From assembly GCA_013314735.1 (NCBI GenBank), contig JABUFD010000003.1:248001-312000 (forward strand): a stretch of 64,000 nucleotides of DNA, given 5' to 3'. The translations under genes were made by a program, and so were the position numbers. Positions 1 to 9,768 of the stretch are shown piece by piece (position 1 is the first letter of the stretch; each line of letters begins with the position of its first letter). Origin of the DNA: Anaerolineae bacterium. Lineage in GTDB: Bacteria > Chloroflexota > Anaerolineae > Anaerolineales > Anaerolineaceae. The notes beneath the pieces were generated by a model. The model was not told the origin of the DNA and searched no databases. It was given only the letters and a program-made list of their open reading frames with translations.

Positions 1-587
1 GACGGGTCAGCATGCCTGCGCATCAGCAACAGGTTGTGGTCGGTCGCCCCGGCATACGCATACTGCCCGGCAGGCTGTTTGACAAAACCGTACCCGGTGG
101 AGGTTTTTACAAAGGCAACCCGCAGTTCTGAGCAGATTTCACACAGGCGGATGATATGCGCGTCCTGCAGGTAATCGGTTTCGAAGATCACCTTCAAAAT
201 CGCGCCTTCGGCGGTGACGGTGTCATTGATGGCCTTGATCTCGTCGGTGACATAGGCCCAATCATTGCCCAACACCTTGCCAATATTGACCACCATATCA
301 ACTTCCCCGGCGCCGTCGGTGATAACCTGCCGGGTTTCAGCGGCCTTGATGGCAACCGTGCTGTTCCCATGCGGAAAACCGATCACAGCGCATACCCCCA
401 CATCGGTGCCGTCCAGCAATTCTGCTGCCATTTTCACCGAATAGGGTTTCACGCACACGGTTGCTACGTCACACTCTTTCGCCAATCCAATCCCTTCCAC
501 AATTTCCGCATCCGTCAGGGTGGGGTGCAGCAGGGAATGGTCAATCATTTTGGCAATATCAATCAATTGAATTCGGTTGCCTTCCAT
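1..587 (-). CDS. deoC: Deoxyribose-phosphate aldolase (3' end outside the window)
   Basis: Class I aldolase that cleaves 2-deoxyribose 5-phosphate to glyceraldehyde 3-phosphate and acetaldehyde in the cytosol. The visible 195 codons begin MEGNRIQLIDIAKMIDHSLL, include the family segment FPHGNSTVAIKAAE and the VVNIGKVLG core, and reach the Schiff-base motif VKTSTGYG with the catalytic lysine at about residue 161. The C-terminal part with the phosphate-binding loop lies beyond base 1. The ATG at 587 follows an AAAGGAGGAAAAC ribosome site. It is the last visible gene of the minus-strand glycan locus and is separated from the GH130 gene by a hairpin, so it may be partly uncoupled. A related DeoC-fold aldolase acting on another sugar phosphate cannot be excluded. 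Confidence 0.9.
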   Translation of the reverse strand, partial: MEGNRIQLIDIAKMIDHSLLHPTLTDAEIVEGIGLAKECDVATVCVKPYSVKMAAELLDGTDVGVCAVIGFPHGNSTVAIKAAETRQVITDGAGEVDMVVNIGKVLGNDWAYVTDEIKAINDTVTAEGAILKVIFETDYLQDAHIIRLCEICSELRVAFVKTSTGYGFVKQPAGQYAYAGATDHNLLLMRRHADP

Positions 588-631
588 GTTTTCCTCCTTT
601 AACCAGCCACTCAGCCATTAACCGGGAACAA

Positions 632-660
632 AGAGGGCAGCGAGCCTGATGCTGCCCTCT
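632..660 (-). terminator. Hairpin terminator after the GH130 gene
   Basis: Perfect 10-bp inverted repeat AGAGGGCAGC / GCTGCCCTCT with a 9-nt loop, 12 bases after the GH130 stop codon. On the minus strand it is followed by the short T-rich run TTTGTT. It probably ends or attenuates transcription between the GH130 gene and deoC. Confidence 0.7.
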
Positions 661-672
661 TCCCTTGGTTTG

Positions 673-1653
673 TTAGTTACTCATCACAAAGTCTACCAGG
701 GTATCCACCGTGGTGAAGGCCAGGGCGGTCACGGTATCCGCACCGCCGTAATAGATCGCCATCCGGCCTGTGTCGCCGTCAACCAGTGAGGCACAGGGGA
801 AGGCAACATTCGGTACATCCCCGACACATTCATACAGGGTCTGCGGGGAGAGGAAATAAGGCTCCGCCCGTTTGATGATCTTCCAGGGCTGGTCCAGATC
901 CAGCAGGGCCGCGCCCATGCTGTAGACAAAGCCGTTGCACGAGGTGAGTACACCGTGGAAGATCAGCAGCCAGCCTTCGCTGGTTTCCACCGGGATCGGC
1001 CCCGCGCCAACCTTGGTGCTGGCCCACGGCAGTTCCGGGCTCATCACATGGCGATGGAAGCCCCAATGCTGCATGTCCGGGCTCTGGCTGATGTAAATGT
1101 CGCCGAATGGGGTATGGCCGTTATCACTGGGGCGGTTGAGCATCAGGTACTTGCCGTCAATCTTGCGCGGGAACAACACGCCGTTGCGGTTAAAAGGCAG
1201 GAAAGCATTTTCCAACTGGGTGAAGGTTTCAAAATCATGGGTGTAGGCCACACCGATTGTCGGACCGTGATAGCCGTTGCACCAGGTGATATAGTAGCGG
1301 TCTTCCAGCCAGGTCACCCGCGGATCGTAGCGGTACTGGAATTTTTTGATCTCCGGATCGGCGCACTCGAAATCAAGTGGTTTGGGATCAAAGTGCCAGT
1401 CCAATCCGTCCTTGCTGAAACCGCGGTAAATATTCATCACGCGCGCGGTATTGTCAATGCGGAAAACGCCGGCGAATTCCCCCTTGTAGGGAATCACCGC
1501 ACTGTTGAACGTGCTGTTCGCGCCAGGGAATGGGCTGCGCTGGATGACCGGGTTTTGGCTGTAGCGCCATACCGCGTCCGCGCATCCAGCCGGGCGATCT
1601 TCCCAGGGGATATTGGGCACGGAAATTGAATTGGGTAATTGTACTTTCATCAT
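673..1653 (-). CDS. GH130 family glycoside phosphorylase or hydrolase
   Basis: A 326-residue, single-domain five-bladed beta-propeller without signal peptide, the usual GH130 size. GH130 enzymes phosphorolyse or hydrolyse beta-mannosides such as mannosyl-glucose or mannosyl-GlcNAc. The conserved segment [15 protein letters not shown] carries the presumed catalytic Asp110, and [16 protein letters not shown] and WLLIFHGV are further GH130 signatures. The start has two adjacent ATG codons behind AAGAGGTACCGAT; either could serve. It sits downstream of the GH106-like gene but is isolated by hairpins on both sides (632-660 and 1721-1754). Subfamily and substrate cannot be fixed by eye. In this locus a cytosolic phosphorylase acting on the trimmed core of an imported oligosaccharide is a reasonable inference. 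Confidence 0.85.
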   Translation of the reverse strand: MMKVQLPNSISVPNIPWEDRPAGCADAVWRYSQNPVIQRSPFPGANSTFNSAVIPYKGEFAGVFRIDNTARVMNIYRGFSKDGLDWHFDPKPLDFECADPEIKKFQYRYDPRVTWLEDRYYITWCNGYHGPTIGVAYTHDFETFTQLENAFLPFNRNGVLFPRKIDGKYLMLNRPSDNGHTPFGDIYISQSPDMQHWGFHRHVMSPELPWASTKVGAGPIPVETSEGWLLIFHGVLTSCNGFVYSMGAALLDLDQPWKIIKRAEPYFLSPQTLYECVGDVPNVAFPCASLVDGDTGRMAIYYGGADTVTALAFTTVDTLVDFVMSN

Positions 1654-1720
1654 ATCGGTACCTCTTGGTGAAATTATTTTAAGTCAATTATGCCACAGGA
1701 TGACCAAAAGCAGCAAAACA

Positions 1721-1754
1721 GATTCAGCCAACGGATGACAGGAATGGCTGAATC
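1721..1754 (-). terminator. Hairpin terminator after the GH106-like gene
   Basis: Perfect 10-bp inverted repeat GATTCAGCCA / TGGCTGAATC with a 14-nt loop, followed on the minus strand by TGTTTTGCTGCTTTT. It lies about 40 bases after the stop codon of the GH106-like gene and before the GH130 gene. Confidence 0.75.
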
Positions 1755-1795
1755 CACTCGCTGCACATCAATGCCCGACCAGGTGCCGGGAGTTC

Positions 1796-4426
1796 TCACA
1801 GGTTTTTCAAAGCCAATTTTACCGGACCCAACAGGCCGCCGGGTTCCAGCACCGTCTGGCGTGAGAGGAAATCCTGCTGGTCTTTCACAAGCGTGTTGGT
1901 CACCTCAATCGCCAGTTCATTCCAACCCGCCTTCAAGCAGCCCTCCAGCCGGAAGCGGTACGGTGGTGCAATACACACACCCGCGTGCTGCCCGTTCACC
2001 CACACTTCGGCTGTTTCGTAAGCCGCACCCAAATCCAGCGTGCCGCCAGGCACATCTTCAACGAGGGAAAAGCCACCGGTGTACCGGAAGGTGCCGGAGA
2101 AGCGCGGCAGGAAATCCGGGTGGTTGAGATTCACCAGTTCCGGCAGGTCCTGGTACGGCGAAAATTGCGGGTAGGCTTCTGCCGTTGCCGTTTCCACCTT
2201 CCACGGGCCATTGACCTGAATCGTATACCCCGCAGCGGTGTCCATCGGTCTGACCGCCAGCGCAGCGCTGGGAACATCCACCCCGCGCACAACCAGGATT
2301 GTCTGGTAGGGACTGAGCTGGAGTGAAAAATAGTATCCCGGCTCCAGCTGCCGTCCGTCCAGTGAAAACAGCTGGTTCTCGAGTGCATCATAACCCAGCC
2401 ATTCTCCGCTTTCTGGCAGCATAACCTCCGTTTCCAGCAGTTCGTAGGGATGTTCATTGAAGAACAGGTAGACATCCAGACCGGGATGTTTCAGATGGTA
2501 ATGGCGCAGATCAGGTACCTCGCTACGGACAGTGATATCGAAACAACCCGCAGCCCGTACCACTGCCGGCAACTCCTCAAACGGTACCACCAGGATGCCA
2601 GGAGATGAAGCCAATGCCTCCGGCACAGGACTGCCTTCGCAGCTGCGGAGCGGCAGGCGGTCAATGATGAAGATCGGCAAGCCAGCCTCTGCCATTTCCA
2701 GGATCTTATGCAGCAAAGCAGTGGGGAGGGCTTCTGCCATGGGCAGCACCAGGCAGCGGTAATCCTCCTCCCCAATCACCAGTTTGCCATCGTCAATCCG
2801 GGCGGAATCCAACAGTACATCCGCTGGAACCACGTCGCAATCCACCTGGTGCTGCAGCAAAACCCGCACCGGCCGTTCAAAGGGCATAGCTCCTCCGCTC
2901 CATTCTGCTTCAGCATGGTACAGCACTGCTGCCGAAGCCACGTGTCGTCCACCGTTCAACAGGTGGCAGGCACGGTTGATATAACGGTTAAGAACGGAAT
3001 AATGGCGGTACTGTGGGTTTTTACCCCTCGCGTAAAAATGCGGCGGACAATCCCAATCGGGGAAATCTTTCTGGGAAAACGCGTGCGGTACAAAGTTATT
3101 TACACCGCGCACCAGCAGATGATCTGTCATCCACTTCATGAATTTCAGACCTTCCGCCCAGCCAAAGGCACCGTACACCTCGCACATGGCACGGCCGCGT
3201 TTCTTGGGATCGAGGTGTGCCAGCGAGGAACCCAGCTTGCCCAACCCGAAGTGGAAAAATTCGCCATCCGCATCTCCCGCCACAGCCGCGTATGGGCCGC
3301 GGTTGAACCCGGGTGCCAGCTGCCACAACACCACATCCAGACCTGCCATATCCTGCCCCCAAAGGGCACGGAAGTAATGGCCGGGACCGGCTCCCAGGCG
3401 CGCATGCACACCGTTATCTTCCAGCACATGCCCAATGTATTCCACCCTGTGTTCGCGGCACCAATCGCCGATCTGGGTGGTGAAATGGTCCGCGTACAGG
3501 CGCGTCACCAGGTCCATGTAGGCATAGCGAACCGCACCAGTATTCTGGCCGTCATCATGCCAGAGCAGCGGCAGGAAGGGAGTGAAATCCCTGCCAAAGC
3601 CATCTGAAAGCTGTTCGAGCAGGTCACGGCGCCACAACAAATCCACTCCCTTTTTGCCGAGGGCGGAATCGTAATCGAAGGTATCGCGGTCATTATAGAA
3701 CCCGGGTTCATCCGAAAAGAATCCCGCGAAGGTCTTGCCGAAATCCGCCTGGTAGCGCTGGTAATGCGCTTCATACACTGTATCGATTAACACGCGCACC
3801 GATGCGGGATCGAGCACATTGATATAATCTGCCTGGCGGGGGCTGCCGCCGCTGTGCGAAACCTGGATCACGAAAATCCGCCAAGTGCCTTCCGGCACAT
3901 CCCAGTACAATACCCCATCCCGAACGTGGTCGGTAACCACCCGGTATTCACCGGTGAGCAGCGCCGATTCAGCCTGGCGCTGCGCTGCCACCACGGCCAG
4001 CACCTCCGACGCTCCACCCACGGGCTGCATGGGATTCACCAGGAATGAATTAACGAGGAAAGCCGCATCCTTCAGCGGACCGATCGCGTCAACATGCCCC
4101 TCCTTGAGATACAGGCGGTGCAGTTCGGCGGGGGCGTCTTTCATTTTGCCGGCTGCGTGCCCGGTGGGGAAATGGTCATCATCCAGCAGCCACACGCGCA
4201 TCCCGCGCGTACGGGCTTCATCCATGATTACGTCCATGTCTTGCCACCACTTTTCGCCGAGGAAATCCGGGTGCGGTCGGGCTTCGGCACAAACGGCATG
4301 AATACCTGACTGGTGAACCCTTGCCATTTCCTCCCGGATACGCGCTTCATCTTCACCGCGCTGCCACAACAACGGCAGAATGTAGTTCTCTTCGCGGCCT
4401 TCCAATACATCTTTGATTCTGTTCAT
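1796..4426 (-). CDS. GH106-like glycoside hydrolase, putative alpha-L-rhamnosidase
   Basis: About 876 residues, no signal peptide. The N-terminal half resembles the TIM-barrel of GH106-type enzymes: LLDDDHFPTGHAAGKM near residue 82-97, GFFSDEPGFY with Glu240, and CEVYGAFGWAEG with Glu416, both candidate catalytic acids. The C-terminal 130 residues form a GH2-type sugar-binding beta-sandwich (ETAEVWVNGQHAGVC, GWNELAIEVTNTL). A GTG 12 bases upstream is possible, but the ATG at 4426 has a well-placed GAGTGAGGAC ribosome site. Known GH106 proteins are usually longer, so this may be a neighbouring unclassified family. With the two GH78 genes it would be a third rhamnosidase-type enzyme. The gene is flanked by hairpins and may form its own transcription unit. 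Confidence 0.7.
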   Translation of the reverse strand: MNRIKDVLEGREENYILPLLWQRGEDEARIREEMARVHQSGIHAVCAEARPHPDFLGEKWWQDMDVIMDEARTRGMRVWLLDDDHFPTGHAAGKMKDAPAELHRLYLKEGHVDAIGPLKDAAFLVNSFLVNPMQPVGGASEVLAVVAAQRQAESALLTGEYRVVTDHVRDGVLYWDVPEGTWRIFVIQVSHSGGSPRQADYINVLDPASVRVLIDTVYEAHYQRYQADFGKTFAGFFSDEPGFYNDRDTFDYDSALGKKGVDLLWRRDLLEQLSDGFGRDFTPFLPLLWHDDGQNTGAVRYAYMDLVTRLYADHFTTQIGDWCREHRVEYIGHVLEDNGVHARLGAGPGHYFRALWGQDMAGLDVVLWQLAPGFNRGPYAAVAGDADGEFFHFGLGKLGSSLAHLDPKKRGRAMCEVYGAFGWAEGLKFMKWMTDHLLVRGVNNFVPHAFSQKDFPDWDCPPHFYARGKNPQYRHYSVLNRYINRACHLLNGGRHVASAAVLYHAEAEWSGGAMPFERPVRVLLQHQVDCDVVPADVLLDSARIDDGKLVIGEEDYRCLVLPMAEALPTALLHKILEMAEAGLPIFIIDRLPLRSCEGSPVPEALASSPGILVVPFEELPAVVRAAGCFDITVRSEVPDLRHYHLKHPGLDVYLFFNEHPYELLETEVMLPESGEWLGYDALENQLFSLDGRQLEPGYYFSLQLSPYQTILVVRGVDVPSAALAVRPMDTAAGYTIQVNGPWKVETATAEAYPQFSPYQDLPELVNLNHPDFLPRFSGTFRYTGGFSLVEDVPGGTLDLGAAYETAEVWVNGQHAGVCIAPPYRFRLEGCLKAGWNELAIEVTNTLVKDQQDFLSRQTVLEPGGLLGPVKLALKNL

Positions 4427-4447
4427 GGGTGTCCTCACTCGAAATGA

Positions 4448-4490
4448 AATTGCCCACTAACTCTCTATTAAGGAGAATTAGTGGGCAATT
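4448..4490 (-). terminator. Long hairpin after the 4506-6953 GH3 gene
   Basis: Arms AATTGCCCACTAA (4448-4460) and TTAGTGGGCAATT (4478-4490) are perfectly complementary, and the stem continues inwards past one mismatch (CTCT against GGAG). On the minus strand it is followed by AATTTCATTTC. It lies 15 bases after the GH3 stop and just upstream of the GH106-like start. It is therefore a terminator or a processing and stability element. Confidence 0.75.
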
Positions 4491-4505
4491 GAACCTTACA
4501 ACCAA

Positions 4506-6953
4506 CTATTTGGCAGCTGATTTCCGCCCGGCTTTCAACCTGGACAGGCCTCTCAACACCTTGCCATTGGCCAGCAACACCATGCCTTCAATCATCTCCT
4601 CGCTCATCGCGCCGTTGCTGAACATCAGCATCTTGCCGATCGGCATATCCGCCAGCATGCGCTCGATCATCAGTGCCGTGGTTTCATCGGTGCCTTCCCC
4701 GCTGAGCGGACTGCTTTTGGCGGCCTGTTTGCGGAACATGTTATAGATCACCTTGCCCAGCGGCTTGCGCGGAAAATCGCCAATCGGGCTGGTGAGGGTA
4801 AGCGGTTCACCTGGCAGATAATCCATCGGAGGCATCTCTCGTCCGAGCAAGGCACTGAAGGCAGCATCCGAAACACGCCAATCTTTGGCCGGATGTGCAT
4901 AGCATCCCTGCACCACGGTCGGAAGTTCCATTACCGCATTTTTGTGTTCAGAACGGATTTCCACCCGTTCCACCAGGCGGATATCCGCCGCGGACGCGCC
5001 AATGAGGATCTCAAATGCGCCGTCCTCCACCAGCCAATCCTGGGCGGCAGTATCGTAATAAGCAAACGCACGGCTGCCAAGGGTGATCGATACCTCTTTT
5101 TCTTCACCCGCAGCCAGTTCCACCTTGGCGAACCCTTTCAGTTCCTTTTCCGGCCGGAAAACGCTGCTGGTGACATCACGTACATATAACTGCACGATTT
5201 CCTTGCCAGTGCAAGAACCGGTATTTTTTACCCGCAGTGTGGCGGTAAGGTCATCGCCTGCATGGATCTCACCGGCGCTCAGGCGTAAGCCGCTGTATTC
5301 ATAGGTGGTATAGCTGAGACCAAAGCCAAATGGGAACAAGACATCTTTTTGGGCCGTATCATAATAGCGGTAACCCACATACAATCCTTCACGGTATTCC
5401 ACCGTGCGCGGACCGCCGGGGAAATAGGGATAACAGGGGGTATCTTCCAGGCGGACCGGGAAGGTTTCTGCCAGTTTCCCTCCGGGGTTGACCAACCCCA
5501 GGAGCAGGTCCACGGCGGCACCGCCGCCCACCTGCCCGCCCAGATAGCCTTCCAGCACCGCTTTTACCTTGCCCAGCCAGGGCATTTCCACCGGAGAACC
5601 GTTGCTGAGAACCACCACAACATTCGGGTTGGCTGCCGCCACTGCTTCGATCAAGGCGTTGTGGTTGGCAGGCATGCGCATGTGATCACGGTCGAATCCC
5701 TCTGATTCATAGGTATCGGTGAGGCCGGCGAAAATAATCACCACTTCCGCCTGCCGCGAAAGGCTGACAGCCTCCTGGATTAATTCCGCTTCCACTGCAT
5801 CCGTATTCGAACGGTAACCAGGCGCGTATCCCACCACCGCATCCGCGCCTGCCAGCCGAAGATACTCTTCGTAGGCAGTATCCATGCGGGATGGGTTGAT
5901 GCGTGAACTGCCGCTGCCCTGGTAACGCGGCTGTTTGGCAAATTCACCCAGAATGGCCACCTTGCAGGTTTTTGTTAGCGGCAGGATGCCATCGTTTTTC
6001 AACAGGACAGAACCTTCTGCAGCCACCTTGCGCGCCAGGGCATGGTGCGCATCCGCATCATACTGATATGGTTCCTGCAATGTTTCGAGTGCCCGGAACA
6101 CCATCTGCAGGATGCGTTCCACCGCACGGTCCAGCACGCTTTCATCCAACACGCCCTGTCGCACCGCCTTCACGATCCTGGCATCATTCACACCCATACT
6201 GCCGGGCATTTCCAGATCCAGTCCGCTCAGCAAACCTTTGACACGATCATTGACTGCACCCCAATCTGTCACCACCAATCCCTGGAACCCCCATTCATCC
6301 CGCAGCACCTGGTTCAATAGCCAGGGATGCTCGCTGGCATATTCACCGTTGAGGCGGTTATAGGAACACATCATGGTCCACGGCTGGGCTTCCTTGACCG
6401 CGGTTTCAAAGCCCGGCAGGTAGATTTCGCGCAGGGTGCGCTCATCCACCAGGGCATCGATCGACATACGGCGGTATTCCTGGTTGTTGGCAGCATAATG
6501 CTTCAATGATGTGCCGATGCCTTTGCTCTGTACCCCCTGAATGTGGCTTTTTGCCATCTCGCCCGTCAGGTACGGATCTTCCGAGAAATATTCGAAGTTG
6601 CGCCCGCACAGCGGGGAACGCTTGATGTTGGCGCCTGGACCCAGAATCACTCCCACCTGTTCCTGGCGGCATTCCTCCGCCAGCGCCTGCCCCACCTGGA
6701 ACACCAGTTCACGGTCCCAGGTGCTGGCCAGGGCTGAAGCGGTGGGAAAACAGGTGGCAGGGACACTCTCATTCAATCCCACATGGTCGGCATCACCGGA
6801 CTGCTTTCGCAGCCCGTGGGGACCATCCGTCACCATTAATGAGGGGATGCCCAGGCGTTCAATTCCTTTGAGGTGCCAGAAATCGAGGCCTGAACACAGC
6901 GAAGCCTTTTCTTCCAGGGTCATCTGCTTGATTAATGCTTGGATATCTTTCAT
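4506..6953 (-). CDS. GH3 family beta-glycosidase (beta-glucosidase type)
   Basis: About 815 residues with no signal peptide. The order is the usual one: N-terminal TIM barrel, alpha/beta sandwich, fibronectin-III-like domain. The nucleophile motif is VVTDWGAV, Asp230 if the second ATG is used. MVTDGPHGLR, SLKHYAAN and the FGFGLSYTTYEY junction are also typical. The ATG at 6953 has GGAG six bases upstream, whereas the in-frame ATG at 6965 has no ribosome site, so 6953 is preferred. Beyond the fibronectin-like domain there is an unusual helical tail of about 100 residues containing MIERMLADMPIGKMLMFS. The gene follows the GH78 gene by about 50 bases with no hairpin between them. A role removing beta-linked glucose or xylose from imported glycosides is inferred. 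Confidence 0.9.
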   Translation of the reverse strand: MKDIQALIKQMTLEEKASLCSGLDFWHLKGIERLGIPSLMVTDGPHGLRKQSGDADHVGLNESVPATCFPTASALASTWDRELVFQVGQALAEECRQEQVGVILGPGANIKRSPLCGRNFEYFSEDPYLTGEMAKSHIQGVQSKGIGTSLKHYAANNQEYRRMSIDALVDERTLREIYLPGFETAVKEAQPWTMMCSYNRLNGEYASEHPWLLNQVLRDEWGFQGLVVTDWGAVNDRVKGLLSGLDLEMPGSMGVNDARIVKAVRQGVLDESVLDRAVERILQMVFRALETLQEPYQYDADAHHALARKVAAEGSVLLKNDGILPLTKTCKVAILGEFAKQPRYQGSGSSRINPSRMDTAYEEYLRLAGADAVVGYAPGYRSNTDAVEAELIQEAVSLSRQAEVVIIFAGLTDTYESEGFDRDHMRMPANHNALIEAVAAANPNVVVVLSNGSPVEMPWLGKVKAVLEGYLGGQVGGGAAVDLLLGLVNPGGKLAETFPVRLEDTPCYPYFPGGPRTVEYREGLYVGYRYYDTAQKDVLFPFGFGLSYTTYEYSGLRLSAGEIHAGDDLTATLRVKNTGSCTGKEIVQLYVRDVTSSVFRPEKELKGFAKVELAAGEEKEVSITLGSRAFAYYDTAAQDWLVEDGAFEILIGASAADIRLVERVEIRSEHKNAVMELPTVVQGCYAHPAKDWRVSDAAFSALLGREMPPMDYLPGEPLTLTSPIGDFPRKPLGKVIYNMFRKQAAKSSPLSGEGTDETTALMIERMLADMPIGKMLMFSNGAMSEEMIEGMVLLANGKVLRGLSRLKAGRKSAAK

Positions 6954-7003
6954 CTTCTGCTCCATTCAAAAATTTTTTATTGCCGAAAGTTCAGGCCAGC
7001 CAT

Positions 7004-9739
7004 TTACGCCATTGAAACCCGGTACTGATAGGTGCCGGATCCCACCTCGAATGGAATGGACCCATCGGGCAGGCAAATGGTGGCGCTGGTATTCACAGGT
7101 ACACTTACATCCAGTATAAAGTTTTTACCATCCAATTTCCAGGCTGACTTGATTTCACCATACGGTGACTGGAAAGAAGCGCTGGCATGTGTCAGGCTTC
7201 CGCCCGGCCGGGGTTCGATGATGAAATACTCAAACCCGGGCACATCCTCGCTGGGACGAATACCGGCCACGGTTTCGATCAGCCAGCCACATACCGCTCC
7301 ATAGGAATAATGGTTGTGCGAATGGTGCGGCCTTCCTTCCTCGTCAATCCCGTTCCAACTTTCCCAGATGGTGGTGGCGCCTTTGGTAACCGAATACAGC
7401 CAGGAAGGCATGGTGGTTTGCTCCAGCAGGCGGTAGGCGGTATCAAGGTGTCCATATTGTCCCAGTACCTGGCAGATGAACACGGTCGATAGGAAACCGG
7501 TGCCGATATGGTAACCCTTGCGCGCCACCAATGCTGCCAGGTCATCCGCTGCCGCCTGGCGGTCCTTCTTCTTCAGCAATCCCAGTGCCAATGGCCGCAC
7601 ATAATGCGCCTGGCGGTCGCTGTGGATGCGGCCTTCCCGCGCGAACAGGAAGCGATAAGCCTTTTTGGCCATTTTGGAAATTTTGCGATACTTCTTTGCC
7701 ATCTTTTTCTTTCCCAAGGCGGCCGCGCATTCCGCCAGCAGCCCGGCGCTGTAGGAAAAGTAGGCGGTTGCCACTTCCGGGTTACCCAGTTTGGCGCGTT
7801 CCCGCAATCCGCCGGGGCCGTGTCCTGATGGAGGCGACGGCGGAGTAATGCCCATCGCCAGCTCTTCATCTTCCAGAATGGGTGGGAATCCCATCGGGCT
7901 GTCCGCTTCGAGCCATTCGCCGAAGTGGAAACAGGTATCCCAGGTGGATTCCGCATAGGGATTGTCAATCGGTTCGCGCAGCGGGTTGGTATCTTTGGCA
8001 TGGCGCACCTCGTAATCAACCCATTTCTTCATCATCTCCCAGTTGTTTTCCAGGAAGCGGGTGTCGCCGGTCATTTTCCACATCGTCCAGGGGATGATCA
8101 CAGCCGCGTCCCCCCACCCGGCACTGCCCATCACCCCGGCCTCAAATTGATTGTCCGCGCCGGCAACCGCCGGGATCAGGTTGGGGACAATCCCATCCGG
8201 ACCCTGCTGCACGGCCATCTCTTTCAGCCATTTGTGGAAGAAAGCGGCCGTATCCATCAGATAGGTCCCGGTGCGCACGAAGATTTGTGCATCGCCTGAC
8301 CATCCGCCGCGCTCGCGCGTGGGGCAATCAGTGGGCACATCAAGGAAGTTGCCTTTCTGGCTCCACAACGTGTTCTGGAATAACTGCGTTACCAACGGGT
8401 TGGAACATTCAAATGATGCCGTTTCTGGCATGTCCGAATAAACCGCGATCGCAGAGAAGTCTTCCGCTTTTACCGCGCACGGCCAATCGAATAATTTGAC
8501 ATAGCGGAAACCAGAGACCATGAACATGGTCTTGTAGCTTTCCACGCCACCGCCTTTAAGGGTGTATTCCAACTGCTGGAAGCGCCCACCGCCGCCCAGG
8601 AACGGCAGACTGAGGTGCTTGATGGAAAAATTGCCAAATTGGTTAAGGGTCTCACCGTGCACCAGTTTCACCGTATGCCCGCGTTCCCCCTGCACCCTGA
8701 AGGTAACAATCCCGGCGATATTCTGCCCGAAATCCAGCACGGTTGAGCCATCCGGCGTGGTCAGCACGGTCGGGGCGAATTGTTCCTTTTCGGCAATGGG
8801 CACCGAGTTGGAAGCACATACCTTTGCGCCGCAGCCGTCAGTCACACGCACGTTGTGCCAGGCAGAATCATCGAAATTGGGCAGATCCCATCCCGGCATT
8901 TCCAGTCGGGCATCGTAATCCTCCCCTTCCTTGGGGTCGTTGACGCGCATCGGGCCGTTCTGGCTGGCCTTCCACGCTTCATCCGAGCAGACCACGACCT
9001 TGCTGCCGTCGGTGAGTTCCACCTCCAGCTGCGCCAGGATCGCCAGGCGCTCACCGTGGACATTGCGGTCATTGTGGATGCCGCCTTTACCGCGCAGCCA
9101 GCCATCCCCCTGCACCACCCCCAAAGCATTGGCACCTTCTTTGAGCAGGTCGGTGACATCATACGTCTGGTAGTGGATCAGTTTGCGGTAATTGGTGCGG
9201 GTAGGCGCGAAGGCGTAGGCCCCCACACGGCAGCCGTTGAGAAAGGCCTGGTAAAACCCCAGGGAGGTCATGTACAGACGTGCCCGTTTCACCGCACCGC
9301 CCAGGCCAAATTCCACGCGGGAATACGAACCAGGCTGAGGGTGTTGGGGGTCAAAGTCCTGTTCCGGTTCAATCCACCGCGCCTGCCAATCACTCTCTGC
9401 CAGCAAGCCCATTTCGAACCAGGCCGGTTCGCTCCAGTTGGATTCAACCCCGTTGTTATCCCACACCTTAACACGCCAGAACAACCGCTGGCGGCTGGCA
9501 AGGGCAGGACCCTCATACGGCACCAGCACCGAGGCGTCACTTTGCACCTCGCCACTGTCCCATAGCAGGTGCGGCTGCTCAAAACTGTCCGCACAGGATG
9601 ATACCTGCACCCGGTACACCAGTTGGAACAGGTCTTTTTCATCGCTTTCACTCACGCATTTCCACGAGAAACGCGGCGCAAGCACATCCACCCCGATCGG
9701 ATTGTGCAAATGTTCAAACGTTAACGATTCCACTTTCAT
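7004..9739 (-). CDS. GH78 alpha-L-rhamnosidase
   Basis: About 911 residues. It has N-terminal beta-sandwich domains, an (alpha/alpha)6 barrel and a C-terminal beta domain, the layout of GH78. The catalytic-acid region is DCPTRERGGWSGDAQ with the key Glu near residue 476, and the second conserved carboxylate lies in TTIWESWNG near residue 793. Other family marks are FNGCRVGAYAFAPTRTNY, VLDFGQNIAGIV and HNHYSYGAVCGWL. There is no signal peptide, so it acts in the cytosol on terminal alpha-L-rhamnose. The ATG at 9739 follows AAAAAGGAGTATCAA; upstream codons in the same frame overlap the preceding GH3 gene and are unlikely to be used. It starts 29 bases after that GH3 stop codon, consistent with an operon. 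Confidence 0.93.
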   Translation of the reverse strand: MKVESLTFEHLHNPIGVDVLAPRFSWKCVSESDEKDLFQLVYRVQVSSCADSFEQPHLLWDSGEVQSDASVLVPYEGPALASRQRLFWRVKVWDNNGVESNWSEPAWFEMGLLAESDWQARWIEPEQDFDPQHPQPGSYSRVEFGLGGAVKRARLYMTSLGFYQAFLNGCRVGAYAFAPTRTNYRKLIHYQTYDVTDLLKEGANALGVVQGDGWLRGKGGIHNDRNVHGERLAILAQLEVELTDGSKVVVCSDEAWKASQNGPMRVNDPKEGEDYDARLEMPGWDLPNFDDSAWHNVRVTDGCGAKVCASNSVPIAEKEQFAPTVLTTPDGSTVLDFGQNIAGIVTFRVQGERGHTVKLVHGETLNQFGNFSIKHLSLPFLGGGGRFQQLEYTLKGGGVESYKTMFMVSGFRYVKLFDWPCAVKAEDFSAIAVYSDMPETASFECSNPLVTQLFQNTLWSQKGNFLDVPTDCPTRERGGWSGDAQIFVRTGTYLMDTAAFFHKWLKEMAVQQGPDGIVPNLIPAVAGADNQFEAGVMGSAGWGDAAVIIPWTMWKMTGDTRFLENNWEMMKKWVDYEVRHAKDTNPLREPIDNPYAESTWDTCFHFGEWLEADSPMGFPPILEDEELAMGITPPSPPSGHGPGGLRERAKLGNPEVATAYFSYSAGLLAECAAALGKKKMAKKYRKISKMAKKAYRFLFAREGRIHSDRQAHYVRPLALGLLKKKDRQAAADDLAALVARKGYHIGTGFLSTVFICQVLGQYGHLDTAYRLLEQTTMPSWLYSVTKGATTIWESWNGIDEEGRPHHSHNHYSYGAVCGWLIETVAGIRPSEDVPGFEYFIIEPRPGGSLTHASASFQSPYGEIKSAWKLDGKNFILDVSVPVNTSATICLPDGSIPFEVGSGTYQYRVSMA

Positions 9740-9768
9740 TTGATACTCCTTTTTCTCCATACCCTGTT